64,000 nt of DNA from NCBI RefSeq assembly GCF_000378305.1, contig NZ_KB899538.1, forward strand, positions 1,396,001 through 1,460,000. The letters run 5' to 3'. Under the pieces are notes generated by a model. That model was not told the DNA's origin and searched no databases. It saw only the letters and a program-made list of their open reading frames with translations. Positions 28,036 to 37,187 of this stretch are shown here, one piece after another (positions within the stretch are counted from its first letter, which is position 1; every line of letters starts with the position of its first letter). The position numbers were made by a program, and so were the translations under genes. This stretch comes from Thioalkalivibrio sp. ALJ12 (lineage in GTDB: Bacteria > Pseudomonadota > Gammaproteobacteria > Ectothiorhodospirales > Ectothiorhodospiraceae).

Positions 28036-31000
28036 ATGAAGTCGAGCGTTGCGGAGCTGTGCCGGCAGATCATTCACCGCGTGCCTGCGGATGGCAGCAC
28101 AGTGGGGCGTATCGGACTGCATCGGCGTTTGTCCACCGAGCTGGGCGAGGTTCCCGGCGAAAGCTACGAGCAAGCCATTGCCGAGTTGACGCAGCGGGGC
28201 ATCCTCGGCAAGGGTCGCGGGCGTGGCGGTTCCGTTTATTTGCAAACGTCGGTAGCGGAAGCCGAAGCGGCCCTGAAGGCGGAGGACGGGATGGATGGGG
28301 CGAAGCCCGCCCCGGAGCTGACGCTGGAACAGCCGGAGTCGCGGCCGGAGCCAGCCCCCGGGGCCGAAAAAGCGGGCGGGAAAAACCGTCAACCGCGTCC
28401 TTCGCGGGGTGATGAACCGGTTCAGGTGCTTTCCTATCGCCACGACGAGAAGCGTGCCAACAATCCCCCGGTCGGCATGGTGGATGCCACCAGCGACGGG
28501 GTGGAGGAGGAGGCCGTCTGGAGCTACGACCCGCACCTGGATCCGGAGCTGCGGTTCGATTCTTCAGCTACCCGTGCCCGGGTCGAGCGGCTGATTGACG
28601 AGGCCCTGGCCTCCGGCGACCAGGCGCAGATGAAGGACGCTCTGGAAGAACTGAAACGTTTGCAGGCGCCCTACCTGCAGTGGACCGGCAAGGCCGAGCG
28701 CACCAGCTTCGAGGTCGATACCGTCTCGCTCCACGTCCACGAGCGTATCGACCCGGCCACCATCCTCGCCGCCGTGCAGAAGCGCCTGCGCGACAGCAAG
28801 GGCAAGGCCGCACCGACGTTGCAGCCCGACTTGTTCCACGCTCCGTTCGAGAATCTGCCGCTACGCGACGCCATCGATTTCTACAAGCATGAGCGCGACT
28901 GGTCGAATCGCCTGATCGCCGGCGACTCGCTGCTGGTGATGAACTCCATGTTGCAGAAAGAGGGCATGGCCGGGCAGGTCCAGATGATCTACATCGACCC
29001 ACCCTACGGCATCAAGTACGGGTCCAACTTTCAGCCGTTCACCAACAAGCGCGACGTCAAGGATCGCAAGGACGAGGACCTGACCCAGGAACCGGAGATG
29101 ATCAAGGCGTTCCGGGACACCTGGGAGCTGGGCATTCACTCCTACCTGACCTATCTGCGTGACCGGCTACTACTGGCTCGGGAATTGCTAGGTGAGAGTG
29201 GGTCGGTCTTTGTGCAGATTTCGGATGAGAATTTGCATCACGTTCGGGAATTGATGGACGAAGTCTTTGGTTCAGAAAACTTCTGTCGTCTGATTACGGT
29301 GACGAAAACAGCTGGCTTCGGTGCCACCCTTTTCCCTGTCACTCAGGATTACCTCGTCTGGTATGCAAAGGACGTTAGTGTCGTCAAGTTTCGTCAGTTG
29401 TACGCTAGCAAATCGGGTGTGGTGGGCGGTGAAGATTTTGGGAACTATAAAAAGTTTGATTATGGTGGTCGTTATCGCATTGATAATCTCACCGGGCAAA
29501 ACAACAACGTTTCTAGTTGCTTATTTGGTTATAATTACAGGGGTGTGGTTTATTCTACTCCCTCTACTCGTCAATGGAAAACTACAGTGTCTGGCATGGA
29601 AAGCCTTTCAAAGGCGGATCGTTTAGAGTCGTCGGGGGCGGGTATTTATTATAAAAGATATTTTGATGACTTTCCGCTTCGGCCGATCACGGATAAATGG
29701 AGCGACACTGGTTCCGGAGGCTTTGCGGATGACAAACTGTATGTTGTTCAAACGGGCGCAAAGGTTGTCGAGCGCTGCCTGCTGATGACCTCCGACCCCG
29801 GCGATCTTATCCTAGACCCCACTTGCGGCTCTGGCACCACCGCACAAGTGGCCGAGAAGTGGGGCCGCCGCTGGATCACCTGCGATACCTCCCGTGTTGC
29901 GGTCACCCTGGCGAAGCAGCGGCTGATGACCGCGAGTTATAACTACTTCGAGTTGAAGTACCCCCAGGAGGGCCTGCGCGGTGGTTTCATCTACAAGACG
30001 GTGCCGCACATCACCCTGAAGTCGATCGCCAACAATCCCGAGATCGACGAGATCTACGAGCGCGATCATCCGGCCATCGAGCAGCCGCTGGCGGATCTGA
30101 ACCACGCGCTCAAGGGCAAGGCGCCAGCCTTTTCTGTGCCTTGCGGCGGACGCAAGGGGCAGACAGTCGATTTCAGCGCCCCGGACACTGAGACGATCAC
30201 CCTGCCGGCCGGCGACGAGGTGCCGGTGAATGCCCTGCTGGAATGGGAAGTGCCGTTCGACTTCCCCGAAGCATGGCCCGAGGCCGCTCGAGCCCCCTTC
30301 GAGGCCTTTCATGCTGCTCGCCAGACGATGCAGCAACGCATGGACGAGAGCATCGCGAATCATGCCGGTCAGGAAGTGCTCTATGACCAACCCGAGGTGA
30401 GCAAGAACAAACAGCGCATCACCGGTCCGTTCACCGTCGAGGCGGTACCCTTTGCCACGGTGCTCGGTCTGGACGAGGCCGAGCAGCCGACGGAGGCCGA
30501 TGTGGCCGTGGCCCGCTCGGGGGCCACTTCCCGTCATGTCCTGTGGCGAGAGGAACTGCTGAAGGCGGGGATCCGGGGCAAGGGTGGGCAACAGCTCAAG
30601 CTGATGGATCTGGAGACCTTGCCGGGTACCCAGTATCTGCACGCGGTCGGCACCCTGGCCGAGACCGGCGAGCGGGTCGCGGTGAGCTTCGGCCCCGAGT
30701 ATGCCGCCCTGGAGCAGCGCCAGGTGGAGATCGCCAAGAACGAGGCCGGCGACCTGTTCCCGCTGCCAAAGTTGCTGGTCTTCTGCGCCTTTACCTTCGA
30801 TCCGGAGGCGGCCAAGGATATCGACAGCATCAAGGGGATCCAGGCCCTCCGGGTGCAGATGAACACGGATCTGCTCACCGAGGATCTGAAGAAGAATGCC
30901 CGCAGCAACGAGTCGTTCTGGCTGATGGGCCAGCCGGATGTCGAGGTGAGGGAACTCCGGGACGGCAAGCTTCAGGTGGAGGTCCACGGCTTTGACTACT

Positions 31001-31302
31001 TCGACACCAAGTCGGGTGAGCTGAAGTCCGGCGGCAAGCGCGACATTGCCGTGTGGGAGCTGGACACTGACTACGATGACCGTTCCCTTTACCCGCGTCA
31101 GGTCTTCTTCCCCATGGCTGGCAAGAAGGATGGCTGGCACAAGCTCAGGAAGGATATCCGCGCCGAACTCAACGAGGAGCTGCTGGAACAGCTCCACGGT
31201 ACCCGGTCGCTGTCCTTTGAGCCCGGCGAGAACCGCAGTATCGCGGTGAAGATCGTCGACAACCGGGGTATCGAATCGCTGAAGGTCATCCGGCTGGACT
31301 GA
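28036..31302 (+). CDS. Type III-like DNA methyltransferase (Mod), N6-adenine/N4-cytosine beta class
   Basis: 1088 residues from ATG 28036 (SD GACGGGAG); a longer open frame to 27832 has no good ribosome site. Residues 1-70 look like a winged-helix domain (VGRIGLHRRLSTEL...AIAELTQRGILG.G.GRGG). The MTase core has motif IV DPPYGIKYG at about 320 before motif I DPTCGSGTT at about 594, the beta-class order. The target recognition region lies between (about 390-590) and is encoded by distinctly AT-rich DNA. The C-terminal 430 residues are a long extension seen in COG2189-type enzymes. First gene of a three-gene locus; the next gene begins 4 bases after the stop. Confidence 0.92.
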   Translation: MKSSVAELCRQIIHRVPADGSTVGRIGLHRRLSTELGEVPGESYEQAIAELTQRGILGKGRGRGGSVYLQTSVAEAEAALKAEDGMDGAKPAPELTLEQPESRPEPAPGAEKAGGKNRQPRPSRGDEPVQVLSYRHDEKRANNPPVGMVDATSDGVEEEAVWSYDPHLDPELRFDSSATRARVERLIDEALASGDQAQMKDALEELKRLQAPYLQWTGKAERTSFEVDTVSLHVHERIDPATILAAVQKRLRDSKGKAAPTLQPDLFHAPFENLPLRDAIDFYKHERDWSNRLIAGDSLLVMNSMLQKEGMAGQVQMIYIDPPYGIKYGSNFQPFTNKRDVKDRKDEDLTQEPEMIKAFRDTWELGIHSYLTYLRDRLLLARELLGESGSVFVQISDENLHHVRELMDEVFGSENFCRLITVTKTAGFGATLFPVTQDYLVWYAKDVSVVKFRQLYASKSGVVGGEDFGNYKKFDYGGRYRIDNLTGQNNNVSSCLFGYNYRGVVYSTPSTRQWKTTVSGMESLSKADRLESSGAGIYYKRYFDDFPLRPITDKWSDTGSGGFADDKLYVVQTGAKVVERCLLMTSDPGDLILDPTCGSGTTAQVAEKWGRRWITCDTSRVAVTLAKQRLMTASYNYFELKYPQEGLRGGFIYKTVPHITLKSIANNPEIDEIYERDHPAIEQPLADLNHALKGKAPAFSVPCGGRKGQTVDFSAPDTETITLPAGDEVPVNALLEWEVPFDFPEAWPEAARAPFEAFHAARQTMQQRMDESIANHAGQEVLYDQPEVSKNKQRITGPFTVEAVPFATVLGLDEAEQPTEADVAVARSGATSRHVLWREELLKAGIRGKGGQQLKLMDLETLPGTQYLHAVGTLAETGERVAVSFGPEYAALEQRQVEIAKNEAGDLFPLPKLLVFCAFTFDPEAAKDIDSIKGIQALRVQMNTDLLTEDLKKNARSNESFWLMGQPDVEVRELRDGKLQVEVHGFDYFDTKSGELKSGGKRDIAVWELDTDYDDRSLYPRQVFFPMAGKKDGWHKLRKDIRAELNEELLEQLHGTRSLSFEPGENRSIAVKIVDNRGIESLKVIRLD

Positions 31303-31305
31303 ACC

Positions 31306-33261
31306 ATGACGCGGCAGACAAGCCTCTTCGATGTACTGGCTCGCCATGAGGGGGCCGATACGGAGTACAAGTCGGCCCTTGGCGGGTTGCCGGGGGATCT
31401 GTGGGCAACCTACAGCGCTTTTGCCAACACCGCCGGCGGTACGATCTACCTCGGGGTCAAGGAGACCGACGACGGGCCGGTGACCTCCGGTATCACCGAT
31501 GCTGACAGGCTCCGCTGCGACTTCTGGAATACGGTGAACAATCCCCAGAAGGTCAGCCGCAATATCCTCGAGGAGCGTCACGTCAGTATCGAGCGTTTTG
31601 GGGGGCACGAGATCCTGGTGATCGAGGTTCCCCGCGCCTCGCGTCTCGACCGCCCGGTCCACGTCGGCGTGGACCCGTACAAGGGTACCTACCGCCGCAA
31701 TCATGAAGGGGACTTTCTCTGCAATGCGGCGGAGGTGCAACGGATGTTCGCGGACCGCCTGGACGAGTCGCCAGCGGACAGTCGGATCCTGGAGCACTTC
31801 GGGCTGGATGACCTGAATAGCGACTCCCTTGCCAAGTTCCGTAACCGCATGTCCTCGCGCGCGTCGGACCACCCGTGGCTGGCGGAAGATACGGTTGGTT
31901 TCCTGACCAAGCTGGGCGGCTGGCGCAAGGATCGACAGACGGGCGAGCAGGGCCTGACCCTGGCCGGACTGCTGATGTTTGGAAAGACCGAGGCGATACA
32001 GGACCCGGACGCCCTGCCGCGGTTTCACCTCGACTATCGCGAACGGCTGGCGGAAGACGAGGCGGTTCGCTGGAGTGACCGCCTGACCATCGATGGGACC
32101 TGGGAGGCCAACCTGTTCGAGTTCTATCTGCGGGCAGCCCAGAAGCTCTCTCACGACCCCGCGCTGAAGGTGCCGTTCCAGTCCGACCGTCGTGATCAGA
32201 CTGACGCCCACGAGGCGCTGAAAGAGGCCCTGGTCAATGCCCTGATCCATGCCGATCACCATGGCCAGGGTGGGATCGTGATCGAGCGCTTCAAGGACCG
32301 TTTCGAATTCTCCAACCCCGGTACCCTGCTGCTGTCCCAGGAGCAGTTGATCGCCGGCGGGGTCAGTGAGTGCCGCAACAAGGCCCTGCAGCGGATGTTC
32401 CAGATGCTCGGCGTTGGGGACAAGGCGGGTTCCGGTCTCGACAAGATCCGCCACAGCTGGCAGGCCCATCTATGGCAGCCTCCCAGCTTGCGTGAACAGT
32501 ACCGGCCGGATCGCGTGATCCTGTTGTTGCCGCTGTTCAGCGTCATGCCGGAGGATGTGGTGCAGTCGTTGATAGACCGCTTTGGAAGCGCATTCGAGGC
32601 GCTGTCACAGGACGAGGCGCAGACGCTGGTCATCGCCGCGATGGCTGCTGACCAGTCGGTGACTAATCAGCGCCTGCAGGAGATGTTGACCCTGCATCGG
32701 GTCGATATTACCCAGATGCTGCGGGGCCTAGTGGACAAGGGCATGCTGGATCCCCATGGCCGGAATCGGGGCGCTTACTACACGCTGGCAGCGGGTGGAG
32801 ACCGCGACACCGAGGAAGGCGGGACACTTGCGCTCCGGTTTGCCGGTGACCCCGAACCGTCCCCGGATGGCGGCTCCGTACAATCCAGCGATCGCTCCGT
32901 GCAATCCGAGGACCGCTCCGTGCAATCCGAGGATCGCTCCGTACAAACGACTGGCGACCGTCCGCTGTCGAAGTTGAGCATTGATGATCCTTCCGAAGCG
33001 GAGCGCCTGTGGGCCCTTTCTGCCCATGTCCGCGATCACAAGCCTCGAAAAGAGGAGCTGAGGCGCGTACTGGCTGAGCTGTGTCGCGGGCGCTATCTCG
33101 GACCGGCCGACCTTGGAATCCTGGTGAATCGAAATCCGGACGCACTCCGGCATCGGCACCTGCGGCCAATGGCACGGGAGGGGGTTTTGCGGATGCGGTA
33201 TCCCGACAAGCCCAATCACAGCCAGCAGCAATACACTACGGTAGAGGGACGAACCGAATGA
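31306..33261 (+). CDS. AlbA_2 (Schlafen-like) and GHKL-ATPase domain protein of the restriction locus
   Basis: 651 residues. N-terminal AlbA_2/Schlafen-like domain (about 12-130: ADTEYKSALGG, FANTAGGTIYLGV, YRR). Central GHKL-type ATP-binding part (about 300-390: EALVNALIHADHH, FSNPG, GDKAGSGLDKI). A winged-helix stretch follows (about 440-490), then a heptapeptide tandem repeat SVQSEDR (four imperfect units, about 522-549) and a C-terminal basic region. It lies between Mod and Res with 3-base gap and ATGA overlap, so it is part of the same operon. Role unknown; regulatory or effector functions are both possible. Confidence 0.87.
   Translation: MTRQTSLFDVLARHEGADTEYKSALGGLPGDLWATYSAFANTAGGTIYLGVKETDDGPVTSGITDADRLRCDFWNTVNNPQKVSRNILEERHVSIERFGGHEILVIEVPRASRLDRPVHVGVDPYKGTYRRNHEGDFLCNAAEVQRMFADRLDESPADSRILEHFGLDDLNSDSLAKFRNRMSSRASDHPWLAEDTVGFLTKLGGWRKDRQTGEQGLTLAGLLMFGKTEAIQDPDALPRFHLDYRERLAEDEAVRWSDRLTIDGTWEANLFEFYLRAAQKLSHDPALKVPFQSDRRDQTDAHEALKEALVNALIHADHHGQGGIVIERFKDRFEFSNPGTLLLSQEQLIAGGVSECRNKALQRMFQMLGVGDKAGSGLDKIRHSWQAHLWQPPSLREQYRPDRVILLLPLFSVMPEDVVQSLIDRFGSAFEALSQDEAQTLVIAAMAADQSVTNQRLQEMLTLHRVDITQMLRGLVDKGMLDPHGRNRGAYYTLAAGGDRDTEEGGTLALRFAGDPEPSPDGGSVQSSDRSVQSEDRSVQSEDRSVQTTGDRPLSKLSIDDPSEAERLWALSAHVRDHKPRKEELRRVLAELCRGRYLGPADLGILVNRNPDALRHRHLRPMAREGVLRMRYPDKPNHSQQQYTTVEGRTE
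32867..32953 (+). repeat. In-frame 21-base tandem repeat in the AlbA_2/GHKL gene
   Basis: About four imperfect copies of a 21-base unit encoding SVQSxDR. Because 21 is a multiple of three, gain or loss of units changes linker length without breaking the frame. Near-identical copies suggest recent slippage or recombination. Confidence 0.85.
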
Positions 33262-36104
33262 GCGCCCAGTCGCTGATCATCAACTCCCCGTACGAGTACC
33301 CCGGCAGCTACTGGGAACAGGATGGTAGCGGGAAGGCGCTGAAGCTTTGCCAGGGCCGGCGGCCAGCCGCGTATGAAATCTTCGATACCCGCAACAACAC
33401 CCGGCGCAGCGAGCCGCTGGATCTGGTGAATCAGATCCGGCAGCGGGTGGATGGTTGGCGCGAGAAGGGGTATCCGGGGGTGACCAGCGTGACGCGCCAG
33501 CTACTGGAACACTGGTATTGGCGCGGCGAATGGGACCCCGAAGGGCGACGCTGGGAGGGCGGGCCGCGGCAGCATCCGTTCTACTTCTGCCAGCTGGAAG
33601 CCATCGAGACCCTGATCTGGTGGCTGGAGGCACGAGAGGAGGACCGCCAGGGGGTCTTCGTGCCGGGCGATGGCGGCCCCTGGGAGCGGATCTGCAACAA
33701 GATGGCCACGGGCAGCGGCAAGACCCAGGTGATGGCGCTGATTATTACCTGGCAGACACTCAACGCTATCCAGTATCCGAAGGACAAGCGCTTCTCCCGG
33801 GCCGTGCTGGTGGTGACGCCCGGATTGACGGTCAAGAGCCGGTTGAAGGTGCTGTTTCCCGGCGACGAGAAGAACGTCTACGACGAGTTCAATCTCTGCC
33901 CCAATGAGGCGATGCGCCAGCAGTTGAATCAGGTCGAGCTGGTGGTAGAGAACTGGCACACATTGATGCCGTTGAAGGAACAGGCGCGCTCAGTAGTCAG
34001 GAAAGGTAAGGAGAGCGACGAGGCCTTTACTCGCCGGGTTCTCGGACAGCTCGCTACGCACCGCGATCTGGTGGTCATTAACGACGAGGCCCACCACGCC
34101 TATCGGCAGCGGGCGGAGGTGAAAGTCAGCAAGAAGGAGGCCGACGCACTGGGTATCGATCTGGAGGAAGCCACTCGGTGGATCGAGGGGCTGGATCGAA
34201 TTCACAAGACCCGACGCATTCGCCGCTGCTTCGACCTGTCTGCGACGCCGTTCGCACCTACCGGGAAAACCAATACCGACGCGGGTTTGTTCGAATGGGT
34301 GGTCTCGGATTTCGGCCTTAACGATGCTATCGAGGCAGGCTTGGTCAAGACGCCGCGTGTGGTCGTACGCGATGACGCGCTGGCCAATGCTCGGACATAC
34401 GCGAGCAAGCTTTATCACATCTATCGTGAAGACGAGGTTCGCGAGGATCTCAATCGCAAGGCTGAAACGCATGCCTCGTTGCCGGATCTCGTGCAGAAGG
34501 CGTATGCGTTGCTTGCCTACGACTGGAGGGAAGCCGCACGACAATGGCAGCAGGCAGGGCACAGCATCCCGCCGGTGATGCTGACGGTTTGCAATCGAAC
34601 CGAAACTGCCGCGCGTATCGAGAATTTCTTCAACAGCGGTGATTGTCTGATCGCGGAGACTCAGGCCCCCGACAAGACTCTGCGGGTGGACTCAAAGGTG
34701 CTGGAGAAAGCCGAGCGGGGCGAAGCTTCGAACTCCAGGGACAAGGAATACGCGCAACGTCTGGAATCAATTATTAACGCCGCTGACCTGCCCGCAGATC
34801 GGCGCGATGATCTGTTGACCCAGAAGCAGGAGGAACAGCTGCGTGCGCTGGTCGACACTGTGGGGAAGCGCGGGAAACCGGGTCAGGGGCTGCAGAACGT
34901 GATCTCGGTGGCGATGCTGTCCGAAGGATGGGACGCCGCCAATGTCACGCACATCATGGGGCTGCGCGCCTTTACCAGTCAGCTTCTGTGCGAGCAGGTC
35001 ATCGGTCGCGGACTTCGGCGGGTAGCGCACGATATGGATGCCATGGGCCGTTTCCTGCCGGAGTACGTGAATGTCTTCGGGGTGCCGCTCTCCATCTTTC
35101 AGGATGACGCGGGCGGCGGTGAGCCGCCGCCACCGCCCAATCCGAGCACTCGTATCGAAGTCGAATCGGGCCGTAACCATCTGGAAATTCGTTGGCCCAA
35201 CGTGGAGCGGGTGGAACATAGCTTGAAGACCGAGCTGGTGCTGGATCTGGCATCTGTGCCCCCGTTGAGCCTGGATCCGGCGGAGACTCCGCTCAACGCC
35301 GACATCGCCCCGTCCCTCACGGGGTCGCCAAACCTGAGCATGGTGACCGAGATCGATCTGGAGAGCGCGGTCGAAGACTTTCGGTTGCAGAACCTGGTCT
35401 TTCGTGCCGCACGAAAACTCTATCTGCAGAATGCCGCTGGTTTCGGCGGCGACAAGCAGTATCTTGCCGTGCAACTGATCCGGCTGGTGGAGAAGTTTCT
35501 CGCAAGCGACAAGTTGGATATCCCGAGCCTCTGGCACCAGGACCCCGTGCGCCGCCGGCTATTATTCGCGCTCAATATGGATACGGTGGTTGCACATGTC
35601 AGTCGGCATGTAACCGAGCAGAATGTTGATCGGCGAGAATTGATCTTTGACGAGTCAAGGCCGATCGGATCGACGGCCTATATGCGCCCATGGTTGACGA
35701 CCAAGCCATGTGCGGCGACGCGCCGGTCGCAAATTAGTCATGTGGTATATGACAGTACATGGGAGAAGTTGGTCGCGGATGTCTGCGAGGGACACGAGAA
35801 AATTCAGGCCTGGGTCAAGAATGACCACCTGGACTTCAAGATCCGTTATCTGTGGCGCGGCTCCTCACGTAATTTCGTTCCCGATTACCTGATTCGGTGT
35901 GCGAATGGGCAGACCTTGATACTCGAGGTTAAGGGGCAAGATAGCAGCATGAATGCCGAGAAACGTGCCGCTGTTCATTCGTGGGTTGAAGCGGTTAATG
36001 AACAGGGCGGCTTCGGTAGATGGGCATTCGATACGGTTTTCGAGCCCGCTTCGGCCCGAGACGTAATCGAAAGGCATTGTTCCAGAGAGAGTCCATCAGG
36101 TTAG
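33258..36104 (+). CDS. Type III-like restriction endonuclease/helicase subunit (Res)
   Basis: 948 residues from ATG 33258, overlapping the previous stop (ATGA). SF2 helicase: motif I ATGSGKTQVM at about 154, motif II INDEAHHAY at about 275, motif III SATPFAP near 330, and a helicase C-terminal part with SEGWDAANV and QVIGRGLRR at about 555-590. The C-terminal nuclease of the PD-(D/E)xK type shows PDYLIR then LILEVKGQD at about 875-897. It would translocate on DNA and cut unmethylated sites. The 3' part of the gene is more AT-rich than the locus average. Confidence 0.93.
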   Translation: MSAQSLIINSPYEYPGSYWEQDGSGKALKLCQGRRPAAYEIFDTRNNTRRSEPLDLVNQIRQRVDGWREKGYPGVTSVTRQLLEHWYWRGEWDPEGRRWEGGPRQHPFYFCQLEAIETLIWWLEAREEDRQGVFVPGDGGPWERICNKMATGSGKTQVMALIITWQTLNAIQYPKDKRFSRAVLVVTPGLTVKSRLKVLFPGDEKNVYDEFNLCPNEAMRQQLNQVELVVENWHTLMPLKEQARSVVRKGKESDEAFTRRVLGQLATHRDLVVINDEAHHAYRQRAEVKVSKKEADALGIDLEEATRWIEGLDRIHKTRRIRRCFDLSATPFAPTGKTNTDAGLFEWVVSDFGLNDAIEAGLVKTPRVVVRDDALANARTYASKLYHIYREDEVREDLNRKAETHASLPDLVQKAYALLAYDWREAARQWQQAGHSIPPVMLTVCNRTETAARIENFFNSGDCLIAETQAPDKTLRVDSKVLEKAERGEASNSRDKEYAQRLESIINAADLPADRRDDLLTQKQEEQLRALVDTVGKRGKPGQGLQNVISVAMLSEGWDAANVTHIMGLRAFTSQLLCEQVIGRGLRRVAHDMDAMGRFLPEYVNVFGVPLSIFQDDAGGGEPPPPPNPSTRIEVESGRNHLEIRWPNVERVEHSLKTELVLDLASVPPLSLDPAETPLNADIAPSLTGSPNLSMVTEIDLESAVEDFRLQNLVFRAARKLYLQNAAGFGGDKQYLAVQLIRLVEKFLASDKLDIPSLWHQDPVRRRLLFALNMDTVVAHVSRHVTEQNVDRRELIFDESRPIGSTAYMRPWLTTKPCAATRRSQISHVVYDSTWEKLVADVCEGHEKIQAWVKNDHLDFKIRYLWRGSSRNFVPDYLIRCANGQTLILEVKGQDSSMNAEKRAAVHSWVEAVNEQGGFGRWAFDTVFEPASARDVIERHCSRESPSG

Positions 36105-36159
36105 CGAGCCGGACTTTGCGTCGTGCTTTTTTGGGTTCCCTTCGGGGGTTGGCGTTTCC

Positions 36160-36345
36160 GGCCACTGGCGCGGATTGAAGTCACTGCGGCGCAGAAATGC
36201 GTTGCCGAGTTGGACCACCGTGCACAGGATCAGGCCGAAAGCGAGGATGTAGGTCCATTATTCGAGCCCGATGTCGGTGGTATGAACCCATGACCCGAAT
36301 GTTGATAGCGATGGTGCGGGTGAACTCGTCCGGGACTCCTTGCCA
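36160..36345 (-). pseudogene. Decayed C-terminal fragment of a cation P-type ATPase
   Basis: Read on the minus strand it gives EFTRTIAINIRVMG, matching EFARTVAINTLVMG of the intact ATPase at 47379-50087. It then jumps to YILAFGLILCTVVQLGNAFLRRSDFNP, matching the intact protein's last 30 residues. There is an in-frame stop just before the second segment and the roughly 160 bases between are deleted. It is a non-functional remnant just after the restriction locus; the rest of the gap (36105-36160, 36345-36487) shows only a T6 run and a hairpin. Confidence 0.85.
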
Positions 36346-36431
36346 TCGCGGCAATCCGGAGGCGCATGTCCCCGGTGATCCCGGAGCTTGTGAACGCCTC
36401 CAGGGCGTCAGGTCGTGATGAACACGGCAAA

Positions 36432-36460
36432 GGGCGGGCGCCGCGATGGCCGCCCGCCCC
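36432..36460 (-). terminator. Hairpin downstream of the YcaC-like gene
   Basis: Stem GGGCGGGC / GCCCGCCC located 28 bases after the minus-strand stop of the hydrolase gene; followed on that strand by TTTGCC only, so a weak intrinsic terminator at best. Confidence 0.45.
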
Positions 36461-36487
36461 GATAGCTCATGGCTCGTGGCTAATGGC

Positions 36488-37114
36488 TCAGGCGTTGCGC
36501 GCGAAGTAGCTGGTCATCAGGTTGCGGTAGTTGGGGATGTGCTCGGAGAGCAGCGATCCCAGACCTTCGACATCATTGCGCCAGTCGCGGTGCAGTTCGC
36601 AGGCCATCGCAAACCAGCCCATCAGCTGGATGCCGGCGGCCTCCATGCGGGACCAGGCGGAATCGCGGGTGGTCTTGTTGAAGGTGCCCGAGGCGTCGGT
36701 CACCACGAATACGTCGTAGCCCTCCTCGATGGCGGACAGCGCAGGGAAGGCCACGCAGACCTCCGTGACGACACCGGCGATGATTAGCTGCTTCTTGCCG
36801 GTGGCCTTCACGGCAGCCAGGAATTCCTCGTTGTCCCAGGCGTTGATGTTGCCCGGACGCGCGATATAGGGGGCGTCGGGGAACATCTCCTTCAGTTCCG
36901 GCACCAGTGGTCCATTGGGGCCGGCCTCGAAGCTGGTGGTCAGGATGGTGGGCAACCCGAAGTACCGGCCGCAGGCCGCCGTGGCCAGCACGTTGTTCTT
37001 GAATTCGCTGGGTTCGAAGTCCTGGACCAGCGAGATCAGACCGGACTGGTGATCGACCAGCAGCAGCGCGGCATCGTCCTTGTCGAGGCGGCGGTAGGTG
37101 TAGCCGTCATTCAT
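36488..37114 (-). CDS. Isochorismatase-family cysteine hydrolase, YcaC-like
   Basis: 208 residues. Catalytic triad of the family: Asp in LLVDHQSG (about residue 20), Lys in the KKQLIIAGV segment (about 107) and Cys in GVVTEVCVAFPAL (about 118). The long C-terminal region with WFAMACELHRDW is typical of the YcaC subgroup rather than of isochorismatases. Physiological substrate unknown. It lies 73 bases from pirin in the same direction, forming a small stress/detoxification unit controlled by the divergent LysR gene. Confidence 0.92.
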   Translation of the reverse strand: MNDGYTYRRLDKDDAALLLVDHQSGLISLVQDFEPSEFKNNVLATAACGRYFGLPTILTTSFEAGPNGPLVPELKEMFPDAPYIARPGNINAWDNEEFLAAVKATGKKQLIIAGVVTEVCVAFPALSAIEEGYDVFVVTDASGTFNKTTRDSAWSRMEAAGIQLMGWFAMACELHRDWRNDVEGLGSLLSEHIPNYRNLMTSYFARNA

Positions 37115-37187
37115 GGTGGTTCTCCTGTAATGAAAGCCTGCCGGGCAGGCATGAAATGCCGCGACGCGGATGCGCCGCGGGGTGGGG

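Noticed and set aside
29812-32469. 885-codon minus-strand frame opposite mod and the AlbA_2 gene
   Set aside because: Spans two real plus-strand genes and their junction; shows no protein features.
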